DNA from: Bacteroidota bacterium
Lineage (GTDB): Bacteria > Bacteroidota > Bacteroidia > Chitinophagales > Chitinophagaceae
DNA length: 33,035 nt
Direction of reading: 5' to 3'
NCBI GenBank assembly: GCA_023423285.1
Contig: JAFAFV010000049.1
Span: 1-33,035 of the forward strand
Part shown: piece after piece, positions 17,879 through 26,678 of the stretch
Layout: every line of letters starts with the position of its first letter
Numbering within the stretch: position 1 is the stretch's first letter
Translations under genes and position numbers: made by a program
Notes under the pieces: model-generated
The model's input: the letters and a program-made list of their open reading frames with translations, nothing else
What the model was told of the DNA's origin: nothing
The model's database searches: none

Positions 17879-17894
17879 GGCAAATATATTTGCC
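17879..17894. promoter_or_regulatory. Perfect 16-base palindrome holding -7 motifs on both strands
   Basis: GGCAAATATATTTGCC is its own reverse complement. It contains TATATTTG, a perfect TAnnTTTG, on each strand (plus 17885-17892, minus 17888-17881), so it could be an operator for a dimeric regulator, a pair of overlapping divergent promoters, or both. A minus-strand transcript from it would run through the terminator at 17824-17851 before reaching yicC. Confidence 0.4.
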
Positions 17895-18255
17895 ACCACA
17901 ATATTAAAACTTATTTGTGCTTTCAGAAAATTATTTAGAGTAAATTTTATTAACATTTTAATTCGGCCTGTTAATATCATTACCATGCATATAACCTGTT
18001 ATAAATTAAAGATGCATCAACACTTATAAAACGCATTGCACGCTATACTTATCACCATGCATCAAACTCTTGCAGACAAAGGCTTTCAGGCAATGAACTG
18101 CAAGACTGTAAGAAAAAAAGTTAATGTTGCTTCAGCACAATTATATGCATGCAGTTTGATGTAAACATTTTAATAAAGCCGATATTATTTTTCCTAAATA
18201 TTTTTTTTAATGTGAAAAACTATACACTGCTGAGCTAATAACATGCTTCATAATT

Positions 18256-18263
18256 TAACTTTG
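18256..18263 (+). promoter_or_regulatory. Bacteroidota -7 promoter element for lpxD
   Basis: TAACTTTG is a perfect TAnnTTTG match ending 14 bases before the lpxD ATG at 18278, giving a leader of roughly 9 bases. No clear -33 element is visible. Confidence 0.5.
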
Positions 18264-18277
18264 AAAAAATATTCGTA

Positions 18278-19216
18278 ATGAAATTTAACGAACCGGTACC
18301 TCTTACTGAAATCGCATCACTCATTCATGCAAAACTGATTGGCAATACTAATGCTTTGGCTACGGGCATTAATGAAATCCACGTGGTAGAAAAAGGCGAC
18401 CTTGCTTTTGTAGATCATCCTAAATATTATGATACCTGCATTCACTCTGCGGCCAGCTTTATCATCATCAATAAAGAAACATCCTTTCCGGATGGTAAAG
18501 CTTTGCTGATTGTAGACGACCCTTTTGAAGCATACCTTACCATCGTTAATAAATACAGTCCTTTTAAACCTTCTATGCAATTGCTTTCTGCATCTGCAAA
18601 AATTGGTAAAGATTGTGTTGTAATGCCAAATGTATACCTGGGCAATAACGTAGTCATCGGCAACAACTGTATATTGTATCCCAACGTTACCATTCTTGAC
18701 AATTGTACCATTGGGAACAACGTGGTAATACAAAGCGGCACTGTCATTGGCAGCGATGCATTTTATTACAATAAAAAAACAAACCGTGCTGTGCATTATA
18801 AAAAAATGATTAGCTGCGGCACAGTGGTAATTGAAGATGATGTGGAAATAGGCGCTGGCTGCACTATCGACAGAGGTGTTACAGGCGTAACCAAAATTGG
18901 CGCGGGCACTAAACTGGATAACCTGGTGCAAATAGGCCATGATACGATCGTGGGCAAAAATTGTTTGTTTGCATCACAGGTGGGTATAGCCGGCGCTACT
19001 ACAATTGAAGATGAAGTGATCTTGTGGGGGCAGGTCGGCGTAAGCAAAACGCTTACCATAGGCAAAGGCGCCGTGGTAAACGCGCAAAGCGGTGTACCCT
19101 CTTCACTTAAAGGTGGTAAAGTGTTTTTTGGCACGCCCGCAATAGAATCCAAAGCAAAGATGAAAGAGCTGGTTTGGATCAAGCGAATTCCTGAAATTTG
19201 GGAAAAATTAAAATAA
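18278..19216 (+). CDS. lpxD: UDP-3-O-acylglucosamine N-acyltransferase-like protein (LpxD family)
   Basis: Acyltransferase of 312 residues with a left-handed beta helix; LpxD adds the second 3-hydroxyacyl chain in lipid A synthesis from acyl-ACP in the cytoplasm. An N-terminal uridine-binding-type domain (about 1-95, with DLAFVDHPKYYD) is followed by hexapeptide repeats (about 105-275). The segment QIGHDTIVGKN holds H221, matching the catalytic histidine of E. coli LpxD, and IDRG and QVGIAGA follow the family pattern. It is somewhat shorter than classical LpxD and stands alone, without lpxC/fabZ or lpxA beside it. It may therefore be a second paralog of the kind found in this phylum rather than the main enzyme. 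The DUF72 gene starts 6 bases after it. Confidence 0.82.
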   Translation: MKFNEPVPLTEIASLIHAKLIGNTNALATGINEIHVVEKGDLAFVDHPKYYDTCIHSAASFIIINKETSFPDGKALLIVDDPFEAYLTIVNKYSPFKPSMQLLSASAKIGKDCVVMPNVYLGNNVVIGNNCILYPNVTILDNCTIGNNVVIQSGTVIGSDAFYYNKKTNRAVHYKKMISCGTVVIEDDVEIGAGCTIDRGVTGVTKIGAGTKLDNLVQIGHDTIVGKNCLFASQVGIAGATTIEDEVILWGQVGVSKTLTIGKGAVVNAQSGVPSSLKGGKVFFGTPAIESKAKMKELVWIKRIPEIWEKLK

Positions 19217-19222
19217 ACTTTT

Positions 19223-20101
19223 ATGAAATTCGGACAGGTAGACGACCCATCAAACATAAACTTCGAATTGCCAAAAGACGACCCCGCCACTAAAGAGATG
19301 CTGGAACAAGCTAAGGGCAAAGGCTTTGAAGCCTATGTAGGTTGCGCTAAGTGGAACAAAACCGACTTGAAAGGATTTTATCCCAAAGGCACTAAGGATG
19401 AACTGGCATATTACGCGCAGCAATTTAACTCTATTGAACTGAATGCTACTTTTTACAACATGCCTTCGGTAGAGCAGGTCATCAAATGGAAAGAAAAAAC
19501 ACCCAAAGATTTTAAGTTTTTTCCAAAGATCACCAATTCCATCAGCCATTATAAAAGGCTGCTTGATGCTAAAGCACTGACCCAGGAATATTGTAATGCC
19601 GTTGTGAATTTTGAGAAGCAGCTTGGTATGGTGTTTTTACAATTACATGATAACTTTTCCCCGAAAGAATTTGAAAAGCTGAAAATTTTCGCAGCAGCAT
19701 TTCCCAAAAGTGTTCCGCTGGCAGTTGAGGTAAGAAATAAAAACTGGTTTGAGGACGCAGCCGCCTGGGATGAGTATTGCCTGTTACTTCAGAAACACAA
19801 AATGGCAAACATTATTGTAGATACTGCGGGCAGGCGTGATATGCTGCACATGCGGCTTACAACGCCCGTAGCATTTGTGCGCTGGGTAGGTTGTAATGAT
19901 GATGCAATAGATCACAAAAGGCTGGATGCGTGGGTGGCACGCCTAAAAAAATGGCACAGTCAGGGCTTGAAAAAATTATACTTTTTCGTCCATCAGAACA
20001 TAGAAGTTTCTTCACCCCTGCTGTCAGAATATTTTATACAAAAGCTAAACAAATCATTGAAACTTGATCTCAAAATACCAGCGCGGCCCAATGCGGCTTA
20101 A
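19223..20101 (+). CDS. DUF72 (YecE-like) family protein
   Basis: Protein of 292 residues with a TIM-barrel-type DUF72 fold. Family segments seen are YVGCAKWNKTDLKGFYP at the start of the domain (about 37-53), the QQFNSIELNATFYNMPS strand, FKFFPKITNSISHYKRL, an AVEVRNKNWF segment and the C-terminal YFFVHQNIE. About 35 residues precede the domain and look like a short charged extension. No enzymatic activity is firmly established for the family, so I give no function. It starts 6 bases after lpxD and ends just before a strong terminator, so the two probably form a two-gene transcript. Confidence 0.9.
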   Translation: MKFGQVDDPSNINFELPKDDPATKEMLEQAKGKGFEAYVGCAKWNKTDLKGFYPKGTKDELAYYAQQFNSIELNATFYNMPSVEQVIKWKEKTPKDFKFFPKITNSISHYKRLLDAKALTQEYCNAVVNFEKQLGMVFLQLHDNFSPKEFEKLKIFAAAFPKSVPLAVEVRNKNWFEDAAAWDEYCLLLQKHKMANIIVDTAGRRDMLHMRLTTPVAFVRWVGCNDDAIDHKRLDAWVARLKKWHSQGLKKLYFFVHQNIEVSSPLLSEYFIQKLNKSLKLDLKIPARPNAA

Positions 20102-20118
20102 GCGTAGCATAAAAAAGC

Positions 20119-20155
20119 AAAACCTGTGAAGTGTATTACCACCCACAGGTTTTTT
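20119..20155. terminator. Bidirectional intrinsic terminator
   Basis: AAAACCTGTG (20119-20128) pairs perfectly with CACAGGTTTT (20144-20153) around a 15-base loop. The plus strand continues with T residues and the minus strand, after two bases, with a run of six Ts. It serves the convergent DUF72 and YceI genes. Confidence 0.85.
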
Positions 20156-20171
20156 ATTGGCAGGAATTTGT

Positions 20172-20837
20172 TTATTGTTTTTTAGCCGAAATGCTGAAAC
20201 TTACATTAACTTCCGGGCGAATGAATTTATCACCCAATGATTCATCATTGCCATACACCAATCCCCAATCTGTACGATTGATGTTAAAGTTAGCCCTTGC
20301 AGATGCCACATTTCCACTTACATTGATAATGGCAGGAAAGGTTACATTCTTAGTAACACCTTTCAGGGTAAGATTGCCCGAAACTGTATGGGTAGCTCCA
20401 TCAAGCACCAACGCTGGCTTGGTACTGTCAGCGTTATAAGGTTGTACATCTGTAATTTCAAATGTGGCTGTAGGGTATTTATCCACTTCAAAAAAATCTG
20501 CCGATGCCAGGTGGCCTTCCAGTTTTGATACACCCGCGGTATCCGCATCGGTAATTTTAAGGCTTTTTAAATCAAGCGTCAGGTTACCGCCAGTTACTGA
20601 TACGCCGTTTTGCACATAAAGCCGCCCTTCAGTAATGTTAAAAGTACCAGTGTGCTGGCCCACAGGCTTAGTGCCGATAAAACTTACCACCTGTGTACTG
20701 TCAATCATGTACGCTTCCCCTTGAGCGGTTGCCGTCTGCTGTTCATCTGTTGTTGCGGCTTCATCTGCCTTGGGCGCTCCTTTGCAGGATGCTAGGGCGA
20801 TGACTGCTGCTGTTGCAATTGTAAATAGTTTGTTCAT
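20172..20837 (-). CDS. YceI-family lipoprotein
   Basis: Lipoprotein of 221 residues with a lipobox ALASC (cysteine 18) and a Thr/Glu/Ala-rich linker (about 20-42). It is followed by a YceI domain, an eight-stranded lipocalin-like barrel that binds isoprenoid-type hydrophobic ligands in characterised members. Typical segments are VVSFIGTKPVGQHTGTFN, the GGNLTLDLKSLKI strand, HLASADFFEVDKYPTATFEI and a final NFNINRTDWGLVYGNDE. The ligand is unknown. It has its own perfect -7 element on the minus strand and is transcribed away from the SusC operon. Confidence 0.92.
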   Translation of the reverse strand: MNKLFTIATAAVIALASCKGAPKADEAATTDEQQTATAQGEAYMIDSTQVVSFIGTKPVGQHTGTFNITEGRLYVQNGVSVTGGNLTLDLKSLKITDADTAGVSKLEGHLASADFFEVDKYPTATFEITDVQPYNADSTKPALVLDGATHTVSGNLTLKGVTKNVTFPAIINVSGNVASARANFNINRTDWGLVYGNDESLGDKFIRPEVNVSFSISAKKQ

Positions 20838-20858
20838 GTTTTATTGATTTAAAGGGTT

Positions 20859-20866
20859 CAAAAATA
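20859..20866 (-). promoter_or_regulatory. Bacteroidota -7 promoter element for the YceI gene
   Basis: The plus strand CAAAAATA reads TATTTTTG on the minus strand, a perfect TAnnTTTG match 22 bases before the start at 20837. A -33 element is not evident. Confidence 0.5.
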
Positions 20867-21017
20867 GCTGTCAAAAACCATATTTAAAATATTTTTAAAT
20901 AAAATGTACCTTTCTTTAAGAAAAACAGGCATGATCAGATTGCTGATGACTAATTAAAATAAAAAAACCTCATTTTACCTATAAAAACTTATTTTTCGGG
21001 CGATAAAACAAAACCGT

Positions 21018-24000
21018 ATGACTTTAATTGTTTATGAAAAAAAGGCGAAGCCCCTTTTTTTAAAAAAAGAACTGTGTAAAACAGGCGTCCTCTTCATTCT
21101 GGCACTGATCCTGACAATACAGGCAAATGCCTATAATAATTCAGGCGCATCTTTCACTAATTACGAAAAAGCCATTCTTTATAAAAGAATTACCGGCCGG
21201 GTTGTAAATGAACTGGGACAACCTGTGCAGGATGCTGTGGTAAGTATTAACGGCAGCAACATCGCTACAACCACAAGCAGTGACGGCTCCTTTAGCATTG
21301 AAGCAAATGAAGGTGATGAATTGATCATCTCCCATATATCTTATGTAACCCAAACAATCAGGGTAAGCGCATCATCAAACATTACCATTACTATTTTACA
21401 AAATAATAACTCGCTTGACCAGGTGGTGGTAACGGGTTACACGGAATATACGAGACAGAAAAGCCCCATTGCATCTACGCAGGTAAACGCTGCCGATATT
21501 AACAAAGTGCCTATGAGTAGCCTGGAACAAATCCTTCAGGGCCGCGTACCGGGCATGAGTGTTATATCCAGTTCGGGACAGCCCGGCCAGGCTGCTGCAG
21601 TAGTCATCAGGGGCGTTGGCTCCATCAACGGCACCACATCTCCTTTATATGTAATGGATGGCGTTCCGGTTGAAAGCGGCTATTTTCAAACCATCAACCC
21701 TGAGGATATTGAAAGCGTTACAGTGTTGAAAGATGCATCCGCAAAAGCCCTGTATGGTTCAAGAGGCTCAAATGGCGTAGTTGTAATAACTACTAAAAAA
21801 GGAAAGAAAGGAAGACTCAGTATTGGCTACAGCTCTCAATACGGCTTGTCTACATTAACGCAACCCATGTTTGAAATGATGAACAGCCAAGAGCGCCTGC
21901 GTTTTGAAGAAGAAGTGGGGTTAGAAACAGGAAGAGATATTGGGCCAGGATGGAGATTCTCACCTAAAAATCCAACCTATACAGCCGCATCTGCAAGCGA
22001 ACAACAAAGGCGGGATCGCGTACTGGACAGTTTGGAGCAAATGAATACCGACTGGCGCAATCTGTTTTTTAGAAACGGGAGTTTTATGGAGCAGCAGGTA
22101 AGCCTGAGCGGCGGTAATGAAAATGTACAAACCTATAATTCCATAGGTTACTGGAGAGAGCAGGGTATTGTAAAAGAAACCGGGCTGGAGAGAGTTTCGC
22201 TGCGCAGTAACACCAATTTAAATTACGGCAAGTTTACCGCCGGGTTCAATATAAACCTGGGTTTTTCAAGCTCCCGCTTCACTTATAATGAAGGTGGCAC
22301 ATCGGTGGGCTCTCCCATGGCATCAGTTTACTATGCCCTACCCTACGAATATCCTTATACAGCTGATGGCGTGTTTCATGCCACAGATGATGGTATAGGT
22401 TTTTACGATACGCGTGAAGGCAGCCGCGGTATTGATGTATTGTACGGCACGTCAGATAAAACTGAACAGTTTAAAACAGTGTTAGGCTTTAACTTGGCTT
22501 ATGAAATAATCAGAGGATTAAAGATCAGTACCCGCAATGGTATTGATTTTAGAAATTCTGCAGATCAGGTATTCATCAACCCATTGTCTTATATCGGCAG
22601 CAGGCAGGCTGGCGGTAAAGGCGCGTTTGGCGAGGGTTTCAGAAGATTCTTTAGCCTGGTTTCCACATCAGGCATCACTTATCAAAACAGATCAGGCATA
22701 CATGATTATGAAGTATCAGGTTTTATAGAATACCTGTATAACAATGCCAGAACCTTTAGCTACAGAGGGTTTGGGCTTGATGACCGGCTTCCTGAAACAC
22801 CGGCTGGCATTACTGTAAGTACAGCCTTTTTACCAACTTTAGGTGGTGGCCGCTCCAACAGCGCCATGATTTCTTACATGGGTGTGGGCCGGTACACTTT
22901 AAACAATAAATATACAATCACGGCCAGCTATCGTTATGATGGAGCCTCTGTTTCATCGGTACCGCTTAAGAACCGCTGGCATGGTTTCTACTCCTTTGGG
23001 GCTAACTGGGATGTAAAACAGGAAAACTTTTTAAAAACCGCTGACTTTATTGCCGCCCTGCAGATAAGAGCCAGTTACGGACAAACAGCCAGCCCCTTTG
23101 GCAGCAGTTTTGCCTATCTTCCGCTTTATGGTGTAAATACAACCTACGGCGGTTTGCCAGCCATTAAACCAGGAAGTATTGGCAACCCCGATTTTGACTG
23201 GGAATACGTAGATGAGTTGAACGTAGGATTTGACCTTTCACTATTTAAAACACAACGTGTAAAGATTATTGCCGACTGGTACAATAAGATCACAAGAAAT
23301 ATGTTTATTGACCAGCCGCTTTCTGCCACCGCGGGAGCAGGCGCAGGCGGCACACTTCCGTTAAGTTCTGCCAGAATGGCCAATAAAGGTATTGAGCTGA
23401 GCCTGAGCGGCGATGTCATTCAGAAAACAGATTTTAACTGGAACATAGGTATCAATAGCGCTTACAATAAAAACGAAGTATTAAGAGTGAGCGATGTTAC
23501 TGATGAGCTGCCTGATGGCGATACGCGCATCATTAAAGTGGGCTTTCCTTACGGTACTTACTATGCACAACAGTGGGCCGGGGTTGATCCTGCTACAGGC
23601 GAAGCATTGTACTACAACAGGGATGGTTCTATTACCAGCGTGTACAGCGCAGAAGCAGAAGCCATACCACTTTCAGCCAATATGTATCCAAAGTTAACCG
23701 GTGGTATTACCACTGCCGTACGTTGGAAAAACATTACCCTTAACGCCTTGCTCTCTTTTGTATCAGATGTATATCGCTGGAATAATATAGATTTTTATAA
23801 CGAGAACCAGGCTTACATGACCAGCAACCAAAGTAAAAGAATGCTTTATGACCGCTGGAAAAAACCAGGCGATAACGCGGTGTTGCAACGCATAGATATT
23901 CCCAGAAACTTTACTTCAAAAGATATTCAGGATGCTTCTTTTATGCGCCTGAGAAATGTGCAACTCAATTACAGTCTGCCTGCTGCTTTGCTGCAGTCAA

Positions 24001-24158
24001 CAGGTTTTATAAAAACGGTAAACATTTTTATACAAGGTCAAAACCTCATCACCTGGACCAATTGGCGCGGCCTCGATCCTGAAAACAACCGCCAGTATGG
24101 CCGCTTTGAGTATCCCAACGCCAGAAAATATACCGCGGGCATTAATGTTAATTTTTAA
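21018..24158 (+). CDS. SusC/RagA-family TonB-dependent outer-membrane transporter
   Basis: Outer-membrane channel of 1046 residues that, with SusD, takes up oligomers using TonB energy. A signal peptide (hydrophobic core about 22-36, ending IQANA) is followed by a carboxypeptidase-regulatory-like domain (about 58-125, ITGRVVNELGQPVQDAVV in part) and the TonB-box-like DQVVVTGY (134-141). The plug domain (about 148-260) has the SusC signatures LQGRVPGM, VVIRGVGSING, YVMDGVP and DASAKALYGSRGSNGVV. The beta barrel runs to the aromatic C-terminus AGINVNF. It opens a six-gene operon whose enzymes act on beta-aspartyl bonds, which suggests a peptide-like rather than a glycan cargo; RagA is a precedent for peptide import by this family. 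Only a weak -7-like TATTTTTC (20990-20997) is seen upstream, and no ECF sigma or hybrid regulator gene is adjacent. Confidence 0.95.
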   Translation: MTLIVYEKKAKPLFLKKELCKTGVLFILALILTIQANAYNNSGASFTNYEKAILYKRITGRVVNELGQPVQDAVVSINGSNIATTTSSDGSFSIEANEGDELIISHISYVTQTIRVSASSNITITILQNNNSLDQVVVTGYTEYTRQKSPIASTQVNAADINKVPMSSLEQILQGRVPGMSVISSSGQPGQAAAVVIRGVGSINGTTSPLYVMDGVPVESGYFQTINPEDIESVTVLKDASAKALYGSRGSNGVVVITTKKGKKGRLSIGYSSQYGLSTLTQPMFEMMNSQERLRFEEEVGLETGRDIGPGWRFSPKNPTYTAASASEQQRRDRVLDSLEQMNTDWRNLFFRNGSFMEQQVSLSGGNENVQTYNSIGYWREQGIVKETGLERVSLRSNTNLNYGKFTAGFNINLGFSSSRFTYNEGGTSVGSPMASVYYALPYEYPYTADGVFHATDDGIGFYDTREGSRGIDVLYGTSDKTEQFKTVLGFNLAYEIIRGLKISTRNGIDFRNSADQVFINPLSYIGSRQAGGKGAFGEGFRRFFSLVSTSGITYQNRSGIHDYEVSGFIEYLYNNARTFSYRGFGLDDRLPETPAGITVSTAFLPTLGGGRSNSAMISYMGVGRYTLNNKYTITASYRYDGASVSSVPLKNRWHGFYSFGANWDVKQENFLKTADFIAALQIRASYGQTASPFGSSFAYLPLYGVNTTYGGLPAIKPGSIGNPDFDWEYVDELNVGFDLSLFKTQRVKIIADWYNKITRNMFIDQPLSATAGAGAGGTLPLSSARMANKGIELSLSGDVIQKTDFNWNIGINSAYNKNEVLRVSDVTDELPDGDTRIIKVGFPYGTYYAQQWAGVDPATGEALYYNRDGSITSVYSAEAEAIPLSANMYPKLTGGITTAVRWKNITLNALLSFVSDVYRWNNIDFYNENQAYMTSNQSKRMLYDRWKKPGDNAVLQRIDIPRNFTSKDIQDASFMRLRNVQLNYSLPAALLQSTGFIKTVNIFIQGQNLITWTNWRGLDPENNRQYGRFEYPNARKYTAGINVNF

Positions 24159-24168
24159 TCTGACAGTC

Positions 24169-25578
24169 ATGAACATCAAAAAAATAATTCCATTTTTATT
24201 CATCGCAGCGCTGGCGTTTCAGTCCTGCTCCAAACTGGATACACCACCTTCTGATTTTATTGATCCCACAAAAGCCTTTCGCAATGCAGACGATTTGAAT
24301 ATGGGCGTGCTGGGAGCTTATGCAGCCTTAACCAGCACACTTATTGAAGTGGGCGCCATCGTATCAGATGAAGTAATGTATCCCACAGAAAACACCGTAT
24401 CCAACAACACGGCCCACCGGTGGTTGTACAACGCCGCCTCCGGTTCCGTCACGTCGGCGTTTTACGAATACTATGAAGCGATAGACAGGGCCAACCGCGT
24501 GCTGGAAGCCATTCCCAATGTACCGGCAGCCGGTGCGCAAAACCGCATAGACCAATACCAGGCCGAGCTGCTGGCGCTGAAAGCTTTTGCCCATTTTGAG
24601 TTGTTGAGGGCCTATGCTTCTTCTTACGAACCTAACGGGCTTGGAGTTCCTTACATGAAGGAACGCAAAGTGGCTTACCCTGCCAGAGAATCTGTACAAT
24701 CTAATTTTGAAAATATTAATGCAGACCTGAAAGCAGCTAAAGAATTAATGCCTTCAGCATTTGCAGATAATAGCCGCATTACCAAAACAGCTATTGCAGC
24801 CATAGAGGCAAGAGTAGCGCTTTATGAAAAAAAATGGAGTGATGCCATTACTTATGCTTCTGAAGTGATTGCAGCAGAACCTTTGGCGCCTAAAAACGAT
24901 TTCAATAAAATCTGGAAAGACAGCAGCCAGTCTGAAGTTATCTGGAAACTGGAAAGGGTTATTGGCGATTCGAGGTTGGGTGCGGCATTCTTTCGCGAAA
25001 CAGGTGAAATTGTTTTGTATGCGCCATCCTTCAAACTGATAGACCAGTTTGGCACAACCGCGCAGCGGGTAGATGATGTTCGTTTCAACAGCTACATACA
25101 ATATGCACCAACCCGCCCGGCAGGCAAATCCCAATACTTAATCAATAAATATGTAGGCGGCAATGCTGCTTATCGTGGACTTACAGCAGTAAAACTGTTT
25201 CGCACGGGAGAAATGTACCTGATAAAAGCAGAAGCAGAACTTGAAAATGCAAGTGGCAATGCAGGTGTGGCTGCAGCAGCTAAAGACCTGAACGATCTGA
25301 GAAGAGCAAGGATTTATAATTACATAGATCAGACATTTACAGATAAACAAACCCTGCTGAACGCCATCTATAACGAGCGTTTTAAGGAACTGGCATTTGA
25401 AGGCCATCGCTTTTTTGACCTTAAACGCCGGAACCTGCCGGTAGAGCGCACTGCCCAGGATGCCATCAATACATCTGGCGCCGTTAGGTTGGATCCAACT
25501 GCAGCCCAGTATAATTTCCCCATTCCGGCAGATGAAATGGCTGTTAATAAAAACATGATTCAAAACCCTAAATATTAA
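24169..25578 (+). CDS. SusD/RagB-family surface lipoprotein
   Basis: Lid lipoprotein for the SusC channel, 469 residues. I start at the ATG at 24169: MNIKKIIPFLFIAALAFQSC gives a clean lipoprotein signal with C20, 10 bases after the SusC stop. The longer frame from 24097 would overlap SusC and bury the signal. SusD hallmarks are the N-terminal PPSDFIDPTKAFRNADDLN, the TPR helix AELLALKAFAHFELLRAYA, the C-terminal ERFKELAFEGHRFFDLKR, and the end FPIPADEMAVNKNMIQNPKY. Ligand specificity cannot be read from sequence; the neighbouring cyanophycinases point to beta-Asp-Arg material. Confidence 0.94.
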   Translation: MNIKKIIPFLFIAALAFQSCSKLDTPPSDFIDPTKAFRNADDLNMGVLGAYAALTSTLIEVGAIVSDEVMYPTENTVSNNTAHRWLYNAASGSVTSAFYEYYEAIDRANRVLEAIPNVPAAGAQNRIDQYQAELLALKAFAHFELLRAYASSYEPNGLGVPYMKERKVAYPARESVQSNFENINADLKAAKELMPSAFADNSRITKTAIAAIEARVALYEKKWSDAITYASEVIAAEPLAPKNDFNKIWKDSSQSEVIWKLERVIGDSRLGAAFFRETGEIVLYAPSFKLIDQFGTTAQRVDDVRFNSYIQYAPTRPAGKSQYLINKYVGGNAAYRGLTAVKLFRTGEMYLIKAEAELENASGNAGVAAAAKDLNDLRRARIYNYIDQTFTDKQTLLNAIYNERFKELAFEGHRFFDLKRRNLPVERTAQDAINTSGAVRLDPTAAQYNFPIPADEMAVNKNMIQNPKY

Positions 25579-25595
25579 AACTGATATTTTTTATA

Positions 25596-26666
25596 ATGAA
25601 GAAATTTTATACCATGTTGCTTGCCGCCCTTGTACTCACAGGCTGTGAAAAAAAATGGGATCCCAACAATCCCTTCAGGCCGGATGCACCAAAACCGGCG
25701 GAACCCGAAGTGCGCACTGCCTCAATAGGAATTATTGGTGATATGGCAGACGTGCAAACCACTACCAAAAGCGGCATCGTGATCATGGGCGGTGGCTCAG
25801 ATGTAGATGCGGCTTTTCGCTGGATGATTGACAGAAGCGGCGGTGGCGATGTAGTGATCATCAGAGCTACCGGTACCGATGCCTATAACAATTATATAAA
25901 AGGATTAGGCACTGTAAACTCCATAGAAACCCTGAAAATTGACTCTCGCAAACTGGCAGATAATGATGCTGTCGCCAAAATTATACGGGACGCTGAAATG
26001 TTGTTTATTGCCGGTGGCGATCAGTCGGATTATACCAACTACTGGAAAGGCACTAAGGTGATGAGCGCTATCAATTATTTATTAACAGAAAAAAAAGTGC
26101 CCGTAGGTGGTACCAGCGCCGGAGCCGCAATTTTAGGCAACTATTATTTCAGCGCTGAAAGAGGCGGTATAGACTTATCACTTAATATTGATGCGCTTGC
26201 CAATCCATATGTAGATAGGGTAACAATTGGCCGCGATGATTTTTTAAAAGCGCCGTTTCTGCAAAATGTAATAACGGATCAGCATTACAGCCAGCGCAAC
26301 CGGCAGGGCCGGTCTGTTGCTTTCCTGGGCAGGATAATGAAAGACTGGAGCAAAACACCCAATGGTATTGCAGTAGATGAAGCCACTGCTGTATGTATTG
26401 ATGAAACAGGTATGGCTCAGGTAATAGGCACTAACAAAGCCTTCTTTTTAAAAACCAATGCAACTAAAGCGCCTGAAACATTTACTATCGGCAGCCCCGT
26501 TACCTGGAATAATGGCGGTCAGGCTATACAGGTATCTGTCATTTCAGGCATTGCGGCAAATAATAAATTTAACATGAATACTTTTGAACCGGAAACCACA
26601 GCTGGACTTGAAAAATACTGGTGGTCGGTAGTTGCCGGCAACAGGGTGCAAACCGCCCGTCCATAA
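25596..26666 (+). CDS. Cyanophycinase-like serine peptidase (S51), lipoprotein
   Basis: Exported enzyme of 356 residues with lipobox VLTGC (C17) and a Pro-rich linker (about 22-40). Cyanophycinase cuts the beta-linked Asp-Arg polymer cyanophycin into beta-Asp-Arg dipeptides. The S51 nucleophile elbow is G-T-S174-A-G. The motif DQHYSQRNRQGR places D228, Q229, H230, R234, R236 and R239 exactly at the spacing of the CphB pocket residues (D172, Q173, H174, R178, R180, R183 as I recall them). GGDQ (140-143) supplies the Gln equivalent of Q101, and VDEATA gives E262 of the triad. A C-terminal extension of about 70 residues follows the core. The lipid anchor suggests the cell surface, as for extracellular CphE enzymes. 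Cyanophycin as the substrate is inference from residues and context. Confidence 0.85.
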   Translation: MKKFYTMLLAALVLTGCEKKWDPNNPFRPDAPKPAEPEVRTASIGIIGDMADVQTTTKSGIVIMGGGSDVDAAFRWMIDRSGGGDVVIIRATGTDAYNNYIKGLGTVNSIETLKIDSRKLADNDAVAKIIRDAEMLFIAGGDQSDYTNYWKGTKVMSAINYLLTEKKVPVGGTSAGAAILGNYYFSAERGGIDLSLNIDALANPYVDRVTIGRDDFLKAPFLQNVITDQHYSQRNRQGRSVAFLGRIMKDWSKTPNGIAVDEATAVCIDETGMAQVIGTNKAFFLKTNATKAPETFTIGSPVTWNNGGQAIQVSVISGIAANNKFNMNTFEPETTAGLEKYWWSVVAGNRVQTARP

Positions 26667-26678
26667 AAACACATTGAT

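Larger units (their letters stand above)
17752..18277. other. 526-base non-coding region between yicC and lpxD
   Basis: AT-rich region with no convincing gene. It holds a yicC-proximal -7 element, the terminator at 17824-17851, the palindrome at 17879-17894 and a 9-base direct repeat TATATGGAT (17784-17792 and 17856-17864). It also has four ATGCAT sites (17985, 18012, 18057, 18145), a hairpin CTTGCAG/CTGCAAG (18069-18075 with 18098-18104), an inverted repeat CATCAAACT/AGTTTGATG (18060-18068 with 18153-18161), and the lpxD promoter element. No tRNA-like T-loop sequence is present. A 63-codon frame at 17838-18029 begins inside the terminator hairpin and has no family features. Confidence 0.5.

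Noticed and set aside
17838..18029. 63-codon plus-strand open frame in the yicC-lpxD gap
   Set aside because: It begins inside the terminator hairpin, has no family features or signal, and its composition follows the AT-rich background; treated as chance.
18317..18940. 207-codon minus-strand open frame inside lpxD
   Set aside because: Antisense shadow of the repetitive hexapeptide coding sequence; no family features.
24097..24168. Longer SusD start at 24097
   Set aside because: It would overlap the SusC coding region and put 24 extra residues before a clean lipoprotein signal that starts at 24169.
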